Below, piece by piece: positions 16,272 through 24,701 of a DNA stretch of 64,000 bases. Within the stretch, counting starts at the first letter, position 1. Each line of letters begins with the position of its first letter. The notes under the pieces are model-generated. The model was not told the DNA's origin and did not search any database. It saw only the letters and a list, made by a program, of their open reading frames with translations. The DNA lies in contig CAZIWL010000001.1 in assembly GCA_964542755.1 (NCBI GenBank), positions 1 through 64,000 of the forward strand, read 5' to 3'. The stretch comes from SKLM01 sp964542755. GTDB lineage: Bacteria; Chloroflexota; Anaerolineae; B4-G1. A program made the translations under genes and the position numbers.

Positions 16272-16624
16272 CCGGATAGTCCGGGCTGGAACGCCAGGGG
16301 CCAACCGCGCGCCAGGGCCGAGTGAGCCCGGCTCGGATCCTCCCGAGCCCGGAGCCCGTGGAGACCTGGCTGGCGCCCTTGGCCCGCCATCAACCTCTCT
16401 TCAGTCAAACTCAGAGTCCCTTTCCCCCGAACTTTGCGCTTGCAACCGGAAAGAGACGCATAGCCTGGCGATCCGCTTGGTCCAAGGCCCGCCACCGTCT
16501 GGTTGGCGAGTCTGATGGGTGCTTCAACGCGCCGCTAGCGCGCCCGGATCGGGTTCCCCTCGACGCACGCCTTTTCCGTGCGAGGCGGCCGTCGCCCGGG
16601 CTTGTGCGACTCGGCGAACACCCA
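16272..16624. other. Intergenic region without a recognisable gene
   Basis: About 350 bp between the dehalogenase-like gene and the TetR promoter. Open frames on both strands are short and lack ribosome sites or domain-like sequence. I see no clear terminator or repeat. Confidence 0.4.
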
Positions 16625-16653
16625 TTGACATCGCGCTTCCCGCGTGATATACT
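16625..16653 (+). promoter_or_regulatory. Promoter of the tetR-thiolase transcript
   Basis: Perfect TTGACA (16625-16630), 17-bp spacer, TATACT (16648-16653). The adjoining palindromes overlap the -10 and the start region. Confidence 0.82.
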
Positions 16654-16684
16654 GACTACGAGTCAGTAACTGACCGTCGGTTAG
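16651..16684. promoter_or_regulatory. Probable TetR operators (two palindromes)
   Basis: A perfect palindrome ACTGAC-N5-GTCAGT (16651-16667) overlaps the -10 element. A second, CTGACCG-T-CGGTTAG (16670-16684), has one mismatch. They are 19 bp apart centre to centre and lie just before the tetR start, so autorepression and control of the downstream acyl-CoA genes is likely. Confidence 0.65.
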
Positions 16685-16700
16685 CCAAGGAAGGGCCAGC

Positions 16701-17348
16701 GTGACCACCAGAGCCCGCCGTGAGCGCGAGAAGCAGGAGCGCCGACGTTCCATCCTCCGGGCAGCTCGGGAAACCTTCTTCCAAAACGGCTTCCACCATG
16801 CCACCGTGGATAGCGTGGCTGAGCGTGCCGAGGTCAGTAAGGGGACTGTGTATCTCTACTTCGAGAGCAAGGAGTCCTTGCTGGCTCACCTTCTCCTTGA
16901 AGGCTTGAAGGAGCTAGTCGGTGAACTCGATCGAGCGTACACCCAGACGAATGGCACTCCCGCTGAGGAGCAGCTTAGGGCCCTCGCTCGCGCCTATCTC
17001 AACTTCTTCCGCCGAGATCCCCAGTATTTCCCATTTCTGATGGCCATGGACCGCGGGCGATTCCAGGATGCCATCCCGGTCGATCTCTATCAGAGGATCC
17101 TGGAGGCCAGTCTGGAGGGGCTGAACCTCGCCGTCGGCGTCGTGGCACGTGGATGCCGCGAAGGTGTCTTCGCGTGCCGTGATCCCCAAAGGGCTGCCTG
17201 CGTCTTCTGGGCGGCGCTGAACGGTGCACTCCAGCTGATGGAGCATCCGCTCCGACGTGAACTGGTCGGCATCGATGAAGCGGTCCTCCACGAGGCGAGC
17301 ATCTCGTCTGGCATCCGGGCACTCAAGACGGCTCCCACCGAGGAATAG
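16701..17348 (+). CDS. TetR/AcrR-family regulator of the acyl-CoA cluster
   Basis: A 215-residue regulator. The helix-turn-helix is at residues 18-62: ILRAARETFFQNGFHHATVD, SVAERAEVSKGTVYLYFESK, then the KESLL helix, an almost textbook TetR N-terminus. The C-terminal ligand domain is helical and unlike a specific subclass. Regulators of this type that sit before beta-oxidation genes usually bind acyl-CoA and release DNA. That ligand is inferred only from the neighbours. The GTG start at 16701 follows AAGGAAGGG. Two palindromes overlap the promoter directly upstream. The gap to the thiolase gene is only 45 bp, so the two are probably co-transcribed. Confidence 0.93.
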   Translation: MTTRARREREKQERRRSILRAARETFFQNGFHHATVDSVAERAEVSKGTVYLYFESKESLLAHLLLEGLKELVGELDRAYTQTNGTPAEEQLRALARAYLNFFRRDPQYFPFLMAMDRGRFQDAIPVDLYQRILEASLEGLNLAVGVVARGCREGVFACRDPQRAACVFWAALNGALQLMEHPLRRELVGIDEAVLHEASISSGIRALKTAPTEE

Positions 17349-17393
17349 CGCCGAGCTTCGTGTCCGTATCCTATCCAACGCAAGGAGGCAGGT

Positions 17394-18596
17394 ATGAAAG
17401 AAGTCGTGATCGTCAGTGGGTGCCGTACGGCGATCGGCAAGCACGGCGGGGCCTTCCGCGACATTCCCGCCCAGGATTTGGCGACCACGGTCCTTCAGGA
17501 GGCCGTAGCGAGGGCCGGCATCGAGCCGGGTATCATCGATGATGTGATCGTGGGGTGTATCAGTCAGCAGAGCGACGCTCCCAACATCGGCCGCGTTGCC
17601 GCGCTCAAGGCCGGTATCCCGGTGAACGTCCCCGGCTGCACAATCCAGCGCAACTGTGTCTCGGGCACGATGTCCATCAGTATGGCCTGTCAGGCCATCC
17701 AGGCAGGGGACGGTGATGTGTTCCTGTGCGGAGGCGTGGAGAGCATGTCGACCGCCCCCTATGTGGTTCGTGGGGCTCGCTGGGGGTTGAAGCTCCGCCA
17801 CGACACCTTCATCGATACCCTGTGGGAGGGGCTGACGGACCCGGTATCCGACGAGATTATGGGGCAGACGGCCGAGAATCTGGCGATGATGTACGATATC
17901 AGCCAGGAGGAGCAGGACGAGTACGCAGTCAAGAGTCACCAGAAGGCCTTCCGAGCGACCCGAATGGCCAAGTTCCGGGACGAGATTGTCCCTTTCCGGG
18001 TGATCAAGCGGGTGGCCGGCAAGGAGGTGGCCTACGAGGATATCCTGGAGGATGAGTGTATCAATCCAGGCCTCACCGTGCAGAAGGCGGCGCTCTATCC
18101 GACTGTCTTCAAGAAGGACGGCTCGGTGACCCCGGCGAACGCTTGCCCAATCTCCGATGGGGCGGCTGCGGTGGTGGTCATGTCGGCGGAGAAGGCCGAG
18201 GCACTGGGCGTGGAGCCCTTGTGCACCGTGCGCGCCTACGCCTACGCCGCGGTCCCGCCGGACATCATGGGCATCGGGCCGGCCTACGCCACCCCTATGG
18301 CCCTCAAGCGCGCCGGGCTGGATCTCACGGAAATCGACCTGATTGAGCTCAATGAGGCCTTTGCAGCGCAGGTCCTCGCCGTCGGCAGGGAGCTTGAGGA
18401 CCGCGGATGGGATTGGGAGAGGGTCAACGTCAATGGTGGTGCCATTGCACTGGGGCATCCAGTGGGCTGCACGGGTACCAGGTTTGTCGTGACGCTGCTC
18501 CACGAGATGATCAAGCGCGACGTCACACTGGGGCTCGCCACAGCTTGCGTCGGCGGTGGTCAGGGCGGCGCTATGATCATCGAGCGGACGGGCTAG
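17394..18596 (+). CDS. Acetyl-CoA acetyltransferase / 3-ketoacyl-CoA thiolase
   Basis: A 400-residue thiolase. The nucleophilic Cys is in RNCVSGTMSISMACQAI near residue 88. The C-terminal catalytic pair is NGGAIALGHPVGCTGTR (His) and CVGGGQGGAMI (Cys). It condenses two acetyl-CoA or cleaves 3-ketoacyl-CoA. The direction depends on context, and the neighbouring dehydrogenases and ETF fit either beta-oxidation or a butyryl-CoA pathway. AAGGAGG lies 7 nt before the ATG. It belongs to the TetR-controlled operon. A small conserved-looking gene follows after 12 bp. Confidence 0.96.
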   Translation: MKEVVIVSGCRTAIGKHGGAFRDIPAQDLATTVLQEAVARAGIEPGIIDDVIVGCISQQSDAPNIGRVAALKAGIPVNVPGCTIQRNCVSGTMSISMACQAIQAGDGDVFLCGGVESMSTAPYVVRGARWGLKLRHDTFIDTLWEGLTDPVSDEIMGQTAENLAMMYDISQEEQDEYAVKSHQKAFRATRMAKFRDEIVPFRVIKRVAGKEVAYEDILEDECINPGLTVQKAALYPTVFKKDGSVTPANACPISDGAAAVVVMSAEKAEALGVEPLCTVRAYAYAAVPPDIMGIGPAYATPMALKRAGLDLTEIDLIELNEAFAAQVLAVGRELEDRGWDWERVNVNGGAIALGHPVGCTGTRFVVTLLHEMIKRDVTLGLATACVGGGQGGAMIIERTG

Positions 18597-18608
18597 GGAG
18601 GCAGACCG

Positions 18609-18875
18609 ATGGCAGATATCTCCATTTGGCAGGACAAGGCAGCGAGGAAGGCATTCTTCACCAGAGGTCGGCAGCGACTGGAGGAGATCCAGGACGAATT
18701 GGAGGGACAGGAGGATGCCGTCATCGTGGCCATTGAGCCCGAGAGCGGTGACTACTTCGTCGGGAGTACCCTCGGCAAGGCAAACGCGGCGGCCTTCGAA
18801 CGTTATCCCGATCAGTGGGTCTACTTCGCCCGCGTGGACAACCCGGAGGCTGCGATACCGCTGCCGACCTGGTGA
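18609..18875 (+). CDS. Small hypothetical protein in the thiolase operon
   Basis: An 88-residue soluble acidic protein that I do not recognise. It has GGGAGG 7 nt before the ATG and lies 12 bp after the thiolase stop. It begins with a charged helix (AARKAFFTRGRQRLEEIQDE), then a beta-like segment (AVIVAIEPESGDYFVGSTLG), a FERYPDQWVYFARVDN segment and a short tail. No signal peptide, Cys pair or membrane segment is seen. Codon use resembles its neighbours. Its position suggests a role with the acyl-CoA enzymes, but nothing in the sequence shows it. Confidence 0.72.
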   Translation: MADISIWQDKAARKAFFTRGRQRLEEIQDELEGQEDAVIVAIEPESGDYFVGSTLGKANAAAFERYPDQWVYFARVDNPEAAIPLPTW

Positions 18876-19073
18876 GGGGATGGATGGGGCGCCTATGGCG
18901 ATGGGAAGGTTGGTGCGTGTCTCGTAATGCGTCACGCGTGAGGGGCGATGCACGAGAAGCGGTCCAGTTTGGTGGGAGCCGCGGCATCGGTAGGAGGTCC
19001 GCTTAGAAGCTGTCTCTTGCCGGTAACGGATGGGAGACGACAACTCAGGACGACCACTTAGGAGGGAGAACGT

Positions 19074-20297
19074 ATGTACATCTTCAAAGCGGGCGTAGTT
19101 GGCGCCGGAACGATGGGAGGCGAGATCGCCCAGGTCATAACGTACGCCGGACTTCCGGTGGTCATGAAGGACATCGACCAGGAGATGCTCGATGCTGGCA
19201 TGGAGAGGATCCGATCGATCTACCAGCGGCGGGTCGACAAGGGGAAGATGAGCGCCGGCGACATGGAGTCGAAGCTTGATCTGGTCACCCCCACGCTCTC
19301 CTACGATGCCTTCAGCGATGTGGACATCGTCATCGAGGCCGTACCAGAGAAGATGGAGATCAAGAAAACGGTGGTCCAGGAGCTTGAGGAGGCCTGTCCC
19401 GAGCAGACGGTCTTTGCCAGCAACACGTCAGCGCTCTCCATCTCGGAGATGGCCGCCGCGACACGGAAGCCTCATAAGGTCATCGGGATGCACTTCTTCA
19501 ATCCTGCCCACATCATGAAGCTGGTCGAGGTGATCCCCGGCCTCGACACGGCACGGGAGACGCAGGATGACGTGGTCATGTTCACCGAGACACTCCGCAA
19601 GATCCCCGTGGTCGTCCAGGAGTGTCCCGGTTTCCTCGTCAACCGCCTGCTCATGCCCTACCTGAATGAGGCCACACTGGCGCTGGAGGAGGGAGCCGCC
19701 ACGGCCACCGACATCGACGCGGCCGTCGTCGAGTGGGGCATGCCTATGGGCCCCTTCACGTTGATGGACATGCTCGGTATCGACGTCTGCGCCGACGTCG
19801 GGGAGTACCTCTATTCGGAGTACGGCGAGCGGATGACGCCGGCTAAACTCTTCGGGAAGCTGCTCGAGGACGGCCGTCTGGGAGAGAAGAGTGGTGCGGG
19901 ATTCTACGACCACCCTGGCGGCGAGTCCGAAGAGGTCCATCAGATGATCGGGGAGCTTCAGTCATCGGGTGAGGTAGAGATAGGAACGTCCTTCACGGTG
20001 GAAAGACTCATGTATCCGCTCATCAATGAGGCAGCGCAGTGCGTGCTTGAGCACGTCGCGACGATGACGGACATCGACATGGCGATGGTCGCCGGCACGG
20101 GGATGACCTACGGCGGCGAACGTGTCGGCCCGCTGGTCATCGCCGATGAGATTGGGTTGTACGAGGTCCTTGAGACCCTCAAGGACCTGGAGGATACGTA
20201 CGGTCCCCGCTTCCGTCCCGCGCGACCGCTTCGGCTGCGCGTGCGAGCAGGTCATCTGGGCGTCAAGAGTGGCAAGGGATTCTACGAGCATACCTAG
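19074..20297 (+). CDS. 3-hydroxyacyl-CoA dehydrogenase with duplicated C-terminal domain
   Basis: A 407-residue NAD-dependent dehydrogenase that oxidises 3-hydroxyacyl-CoA. The Rossmann start AGVVGAGTMGGEIAQVITYA (residues 6-25) binds NAD. SNTSALSISEMAAATRKP and GMHFFNPAHIMKLVEVI hold the catalytic Ser and His. The first C-terminal helical domain has ECPGFLVNRLLMPYLNEA and ends GEKSGAGFYDHPGG. A second, related helical domain ends GVKSGKGFYEHT. The duplicated arrangement matches the dehydrogenase half of FadB-type enzymes and is longer than the 280-residue PaaH/Hbd form. It has GGAGGGAG 6 nt before the ATG. A 198-bp gap upstream separates it from the small hypothetical gene. Confidence 0.95.
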   Translation: MYIFKAGVVGAGTMGGEIAQVITYAGLPVVMKDIDQEMLDAGMERIRSIYQRRVDKGKMSAGDMESKLDLVTPTLSYDAFSDVDIVIEAVPEKMEIKKTVVQELEEACPEQTVFASNTSALSISEMAAATRKPHKVIGMHFFNPAHIMKLVEVIPGLDTARETQDDVVMFTETLRKIPVVVQECPGFLVNRLLMPYLNEATLALEEGAATATDIDAAVVEWGMPMGPFTLMDMLGIDVCADVGEYLYSEYGERMTPAKLFGKLLEDGRLGEKSGAGFYDHPGGESEEVHQMIGELQSSGEVEIGTSFTVERLMYPLINEAAQCVLEHVATMTDIDMAMVAGTGMTYGGERVGPLVIADEIGLYEVLETLKDLEDTYGPRFRPARPLRLRVRAGHLGVKSGKGFYEHT

Positions 20298-20641
20298 TGC
20301 CTTGGTCGCCTGACCAGATTCCGTCGTGTTCTGGGCGAGAAGGCCGGTGGGAGGAGAGCGCGTTCCGTACCATGCCGCGGGACAGCCACTCGGATGGCCG
20401 GCATCGTCCGCCCGCTGGGCCATCGACTGCCGTCGTGGGGCGCCGCTCCGGTGGGTGCCGACCACGCCTGGAAATCCAGCGTACGACGGTCGCTGGGTTG
20501 CGAGTTGGGATGTCTCGACCTTACACACACGCGGCTTGCCGGCATTGAGTGGACGTGACGCCAAAGGGCTGCGACGAGCCGGGCCTCGCACGCGACCGTC
20601 GGTGCGGCGACGGACGACCACAACCAAGAAGGAGGCATACT
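20298..20641. other. Intergenic region without a recognisable gene
   Basis: 344 bp between the hydroxyacyl-CoA dehydrogenase and the enoyl-CoA hydratase. I see no domain-like reading frame, clear promoter pair or hairpin, only the hydratase ribosome site at its end. Confidence 0.4.
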
Positions 20642-21442
20642 ATGGCTGAATGGCAGAACATCCGGGTCGAAGTTGAGGGCCATATCGCCCTTTTGACGAT
20701 CGATCATCCGCCGGTTAACTCGTTTAACAAGCAGGTGGTCACTGAGCTGGATCAGGCGGTGGACCAGGTTATGGCCGATGAGGAGGTCAAGGCCGTCGTC
20801 ATCACCGGAGGCGGCACGAATGCCTTCGTCGCCGGGGCGGATATCCCGGAGATCAAAGAGCTCCTGGAGAACCCCGATGACGGCTATGGGGAGGCCCGTG
20901 AGTTCATCGAGAGAGGTCAAGGAGTCCACCTGAAGATTGAGACGGCGACGAAGCCCGTCATCGCGGCGATCAACGGTTTCTGTCTGGGCGGCGGCCTGGA
21001 GCTCGCGATGGCCTGTCATATGCGCATCTGCTCAGACCGGGCGCGGCTCGGTCAGCCGGAGATCAATCTGGGATTGATCCCGGGATGGGGCGGCACCCAA
21101 CGACTTCCGCGGATCGTCGGCAAGGCCAAGGCGCTGGAGATGATCCTGACCGGGGATATGATCACTGCCCAGGAGGCCTATCGTGTTGGGCTGGTCAACA
21201 AGGTCGTCCCCGCTGGAGCGATCCTCAAGGAAGCACGAGGACTGGCCAGGAAGATCGTCTCCAAGTCCAAGTTCCCCATCGCGGCCACTTTGAGGGCGGT
21301 GAGAGAGGGCGTCGAGACCACTGTGGAGGACGGGCTCGAGACCGAGAAGGAGCAGTTCGTCGCTCTGGCCGATACAGAGGACATCCGGGAGGGCGTTAGT
21401 GCCTTCTTGGAGAAGCGGCAGCCAGATTTCAAGGATCAATAG
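20642..21442 (+). CDS. Enoyl-CoA hydratase
   Basis: A 266-residue crotonase-fold enzyme that hydrates trans-2-enoyl-CoA to 3-hydroxyacyl-CoA. The oxyanion hole and CoA-binding segments are FVAGADIPEIKELL near residue 60 and NGFCLGGGLELAMACHMRI near residue 107. The two catalytic Glu regions are GLELAMA and LGQPEINLGLIPGWGGTQRL near residue 135, as in typical ECH enzymes. The C-terminal helices close the trimer interface. AAGGAGG lies 6 nt before ATG 20642. An upstream extension in the same frame lacks a ribosome site. It supplies the step between the acyl-CoA dehydrogenases and the hydroxyacyl-CoA dehydrogenase. Confidence 0.96.
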   Translation: MAEWQNIRVEVEGHIALLTIDHPPVNSFNKQVVTELDQAVDQVMADEEVKAVVITGGGTNAFVAGADIPEIKELLENPDDGYGEAREFIERGQGVHLKIETATKPVIAAINGFCLGGGLELAMACHMRICSDRARLGQPEINLGLIPGWGGTQRLPRIVGKAKALEMILTGDMITAQEAYRVGLVNKVVPAGAILKEARGLARKIVSKSKFPIAATLRAVREGVETTVEDGLETEKEQFVALADTEDIREGVSAFLEKRQPDFKDQ

Positions 21443-21834
21443 GTCCGCGCCGCCGCTGCGATAGGTGCTCGGTCGTGCACATCCATCGAACTGGGCAAGC
21501 CACGCCGGTCGCGCTACCTGCACATCCTGTGACCGGGTCATGTTCTGACGTCGCAGTCCGTCGGGAGGTGGACGAAGAATCTGGCGGCCTCTGGCCCACA
21601 CCTGCCATCACGCCTTCCACCCTGGAGTCGGCGACGTACCAGTCCTCGCCGGGAATCTATGTGTCGACGATCGTAGGGTCCATCGTCAAGTGGGGACAGG
21701 TTGAACTCGCCTCGGGCCGTCAGAACCGTTGCCCGTTGGGGCTCCGCCCCCCGCCCGCATCTACCATGGTCGTCAATGGGGTCGGAGTTCCCGTGCCCCC
21801 ACGCTAAGCCGAGCCTTCAGCAGGAGGGACCGTG
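21443..21834. other. Intergenic region without a recognisable gene
   Basis: About 390 bp between the hydratase and the first acyl-CoA dehydrogenase. Open frames are short and look like chance. The only assignable element is CAGGAGGGA just before ATG 21835. Confidence 0.4.
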
Positions 21835-22995
21835 ATGGATTTCTCTCTCAGTGAAGAGCAGATGATGTTTCGCTCGATGTTCGAGGATTTCTCCACGAAC
21901 GAGATTGCACCCTTCGCCGAGGAACTGGATCATGAGGAGACGATTCCTCTGAAGATTTTGCAGAAGGCGGCCCGCCAGGGGTTCCTGGGGGCCACCCTTC
22001 CCGAGACGTACTTCGGTGCAGACCTGGACTTCCTCAGCTACGTTCTGCTCATCGAGGCGCTGGCCAAAGACTGTATGTCGATATCGGTGACACTGGGCAC
22101 CCATGTCGGGTTGGTGGCTATGTCGATCTTGCGCCATGGGACCGATGCTCAGATGGAAGAGTTCCTGCCCGTCCTCGCTGCTGGAGAAGCGGTGGGGGCT
22201 TACGCGATGACGGAGCCGGATGCCGGCAGCGACACGACGGAGCTTGAGACCCGCGCCGTCAGGGACGCGGACGGCTACGTGATCGATGGGGTCAAAACCT
22301 GGGTTGCCAATGGCCACATGGGCGGCGGACTGCCCACGCTCTTCCTTGTCTTCGCCGAGGTGCCGGCGGGTGTCACGGCCTTCTTGGTCCCTACCGCGAC
22401 GCCGGGTCTGACCGTCGGCTACCGTGAGCCGACGCTGGGTCTGCGGAACGTTTCCTTCAACACGGTCTATCTGGAGGGATGCCGCCTGCCCGTCGGGAAC
22501 CGCTTGGGAGCTGAGGGAAGTGGGCGGGAGATCGCTGCTGCGGCCGAGGAACGGATGGCTGTCACGCTAGGGGCCGGGGCACTGGGCGTGGCGATCAGCA
22601 GCCTGAACGTTGCTGCCCGGTTCGCCAGCGAACGGGTCCAGTTTGGCGTGCCCATAGCGCAGAAGCAGGCCATTCAAGCCTACGTCGCGGAGAGCGCCGC
22701 CGAGACTGAGGCTCTCCGCCATCTGGTCTATCATGCCGCGTGGCAGATCGACCAGGGTACGGAGGTGAGCTTCCATGCGCCAGTCGTGAAGACCTTTGCT
22801 GCCCGCATCGCGCGGAGTGTAACGGACCGGATGGTGCAGGTCATGGGCGGCTACGGCTATATGGAGGATTATCCCATCGCCCGCAAGTACAGAGACGCCC
22901 GGGCCCTGAGCCTCATTGGTGGGCCCACTGAGCTTCATGAAGTCCGGATCGCCGAGCAAATCTTCGCCGAGTATGGCGTGGAGATTGCGCCGTGA
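21835..22995 (+). CDS. Acyl-CoA dehydrogenase with isovaleryl-type catalytic base position
   Basis: A 386-residue FAD enzyme that introduces the 2,3 double bond into acyl-CoA and passes electrons to ETF. It has AYAMTEPDAGSDTTELETRA (FAD/substrate loop), RVQFGVPIAQKQAIQAYVAE and QVMGGYGYMEDYPIARKYRDAR. In MCAD-type enzymes the catalytic Glu is in YEGT near the C-terminus. Here the segment is ALSLIGGPTELHE, with Gly362 at that place. A Glu (Glu239) precedes Arg in AEERMAVTLGAG, the helix-G position used by isovaleryl- and long-chain acyl-CoA dehydrogenases. So it is probably active on a branched or different substrate. ATG 21835 follows CAGGAGGGA. It lies 10 bp before a second acyl-CoA dehydrogenase. 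Confidence 0.94.
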   Translation: MDFSLSEEQMMFRSMFEDFSTNEIAPFAEELDHEETIPLKILQKAARQGFLGATLPETYFGADLDFLSYVLLIEALAKDCMSISVTLGTHVGLVAMSILRHGTDAQMEEFLPVLAAGEAVGAYAMTEPDAGSDTTELETRAVRDADGYVIDGVKTWVANGHMGGGLPTLFLVFAEVPAGVTAFLVPTATPGLTVGYREPTLGLRNVSFNTVYLEGCRLPVGNRLGAEGSGREIAAAAEERMAVTLGAGALGVAISSLNVAARFASERVQFGVPIAQKQAIQAYVAESAAETEALRHLVYHAAWQIDQGTEVSFHAPVVKTFAARIARSVTDRMVQVMGGYGYMEDYPIARKYRDARALSLIGGPTELHEVRIAEQIFAEYGVEIAP

Positions 22996-23005
22996 GGAGG
23001 TAGGC

Positions 23006-24172
23006 ATGGATTTCTCGTTTTCTCCAGAACACGTGGCGCTGCGACGCCTGATTCGCGACTTCGCGGCCAACGAGGTCGCTCCCATAGCAGCGGAACTCGA
23101 CCGGGAGCACCGTGTGCCCTTGGACGTGCTGCGGAAGCTCGGCGAGATAGGGCTCCTTGGCGTCTGCTTCCCCGAGGAATACGGAGGGATGGGGGCCGGT
23201 GAAGTAGGGTACTGCATCCTTATGGAGGAGCTGGGAAGGGTGTGTACTTCCACGGCAACCAACGTCGGCGCGCACATCGGCATTGGGGCCATGGCCATCC
23301 ATCTCGACGGCACGGAGGAGCAGAAGCGCCAATATCTCAGCCCCCTGGCGCGGGGCGAGAAATTCGCCGCCTTTGGGCTCACCGAGTCGAATGCTGGATC
23401 TGACGCGGCGAACATCAACACCCGCGCGGTCCGGGACGGCGATGATTGGGTGATCAATGGGGGCAAGATCTACATCACCAACGGCGGCTACGCGGACATC
23501 ATCACCATCATGGCTGTGACCGACCCGACCCTCGGCGCGCGGGGAGGGATCACGGCCTTCATCGTCGAGACACATTGGCCGGGCTATGAGGTGGCGCGGG
23601 AGGAGGACAAGATGGGCATCCACGGCACCAGCACGGCGGAACTCGTCTTCGAGGATCTCCGTGTTCCCCACGAGAACGTGCTGGGGAAGGTCGGCGAAGG
23701 GTTTGTCACCTTTATGAAGTCGCTCGACATGGGGCGCCTGACCCTGGGGGCGGCGTGTCTCGGTGGAGCCCAGGCGGCCCTGGACTGGTCAATCGAATGG
23801 GCGAAGAAGCGCGAGCAGTTCGGGTCTCAACTGGCTCAGAAGCAGTCGGTCCAGTGGATGATCGCCGATGTGGCTACCGAGATCGAAGCTCTGCGCAGCC
23901 TTGTGTATCGCGTCGCCTGGATGGTGGACACGGACCAACCCTTCTCGAAAGTTGCGGCAATGTGCAAGCTTTACGGTTCTGAGGTCGCGTCGCGGGCCGT
24001 CGATAGGGCCCTCCAGATCCATGGAGGGCTCGGCTACTCTCGGGACTATCCCGTTGAGCGGGCCTTCCGCGACGCCCGCATTGCCGAGATTTTCGAGGGG
24101 ACCAACGAGATTCAGCGTATTGTGATCGCGTCGAGGCTCTTCCGCGAGCACGGCGTCCGCATAAGCCCGTGA
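23006..24172 (+). CDS. Acyl-CoA dehydrogenase, short/medium-chain type
   Basis: A 388-residue acyl-CoA dehydrogenase. It has AAFGLTESNAGSDAANINTR, the WVINGGKIYITNGGYADI FAD segment, REQFGSQLAQKQSVQWMIAD and QIHGGLGYSRDYPVERAFRDAR. The catalytic Glu is present in IAEIFEGTNEIQRIVIASRL, as in short- and medium-chain enzymes. The helix-G position holds Gly in LDMGRLTL, the reverse of the neighbouring paralogue. It uses ETF as acceptor, and both ETF subunits are encoded 0.5 kb downstream. GAGGAGG lies just before ATG 23006. The 10-bp gap to the previous gene indicates translational coupling. Confidence 0.96.
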   Translation: MDFSFSPEHVALRRLIRDFAANEVAPIAAELDREHRVPLDVLRKLGEIGLLGVCFPEEYGGMGAGEVGYCILMEELGRVCTSTATNVGAHIGIGAMAIHLDGTEEQKRQYLSPLARGEKFAAFGLTESNAGSDAANINTRAVRDGDDWVINGGKIYITNGGYADIITIMAVTDPTLGARGGITAFIVETHWPGYEVAREEDKMGIHGTSTAELVFEDLRVPHENVLGKVGEGFVTFMKSLDMGRLTLGAACLGGAQAALDWSIEWAKKREQFGSQLAQKQSVQWMIADVATEIEALRSLVYRVAWMVDTDQPFSKVAAMCKLYGSEVASRAVDRALQIHGGLGYSRDYPVERAFRDARIAEIFEGTNEIQRIVIASRLFREHGVRISP

Positions 24173-24380
24173 CAGGGAGCGGAGGAGCGATGGCGATGTC
24201 GCAGGCGTGCCCGTCGCGGGGGTGTGAGGATTCGGCGACCTACGGGTTGGCAAGCGGCTGGCGGTCGAGGTACACGAGATGACCCTGAAGGATCTGCCAG
24301 GGTTCGAGCTATACTGGGAGGGGAGCCAGATCCGGCGGTCCTCCCGGTCCATTCTGGCCAGTTTCGTCCAGGGCTAAGGG

Positions 24381-24611
24381 ATGAAGCGGTACGAGGGCGA
24401 CCTGGTCCGGTACCAAACCCACTTCCTCGCGTGTTGTGACGAGATGAAGGCTCATCTTGAGCTCCTGCGGGAGACGGATTCTGTTGCGACCGATCACTTC
24501 GAGTACTTCTACGGGCTCTATCGCAAGCTCGGAGCGATGCTCTACAACTTCCGCAAGGCCGGGATCGAAGGATGGGTAGGAGTGGCGTTTCAAGGCGTCA
24601 GTGGCAGCTAA
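24381..24611 (+). CDS. Small hypothetical protein
   Basis: A 76-residue protein I do not recognise, between the acyl-CoA dehydrogenases and ETF. It is mostly helical in appearance, with aromatic residues in HFEYFYGLYRKLGAMLYNFR. The ribosome site (AGGG) is weak. Two very short frames precede it at 24190 and 24279, so the segment 24173-24380 may hold a decayed or mis-assembled 5' part. Codon use is compatible with a real gene, but the support is only length and position. Confidence 0.42.
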   Translation: MKRYEGDLVRYQTHFLACCDEMKAHLELLRETDSVATDHFEYFYGLYRKLGAMLYNFRKAGIEGWVGVAFQGVSGS

Positions 24612-24701
24612 CGACTCTGCGATGCTGTGACTCTACTGACCTCTGGCTCTTGCGGCTTTGGCTCGCTGAGGAGGTCCATCTCCTAGAATCGGAGGGAGAC
24701 T

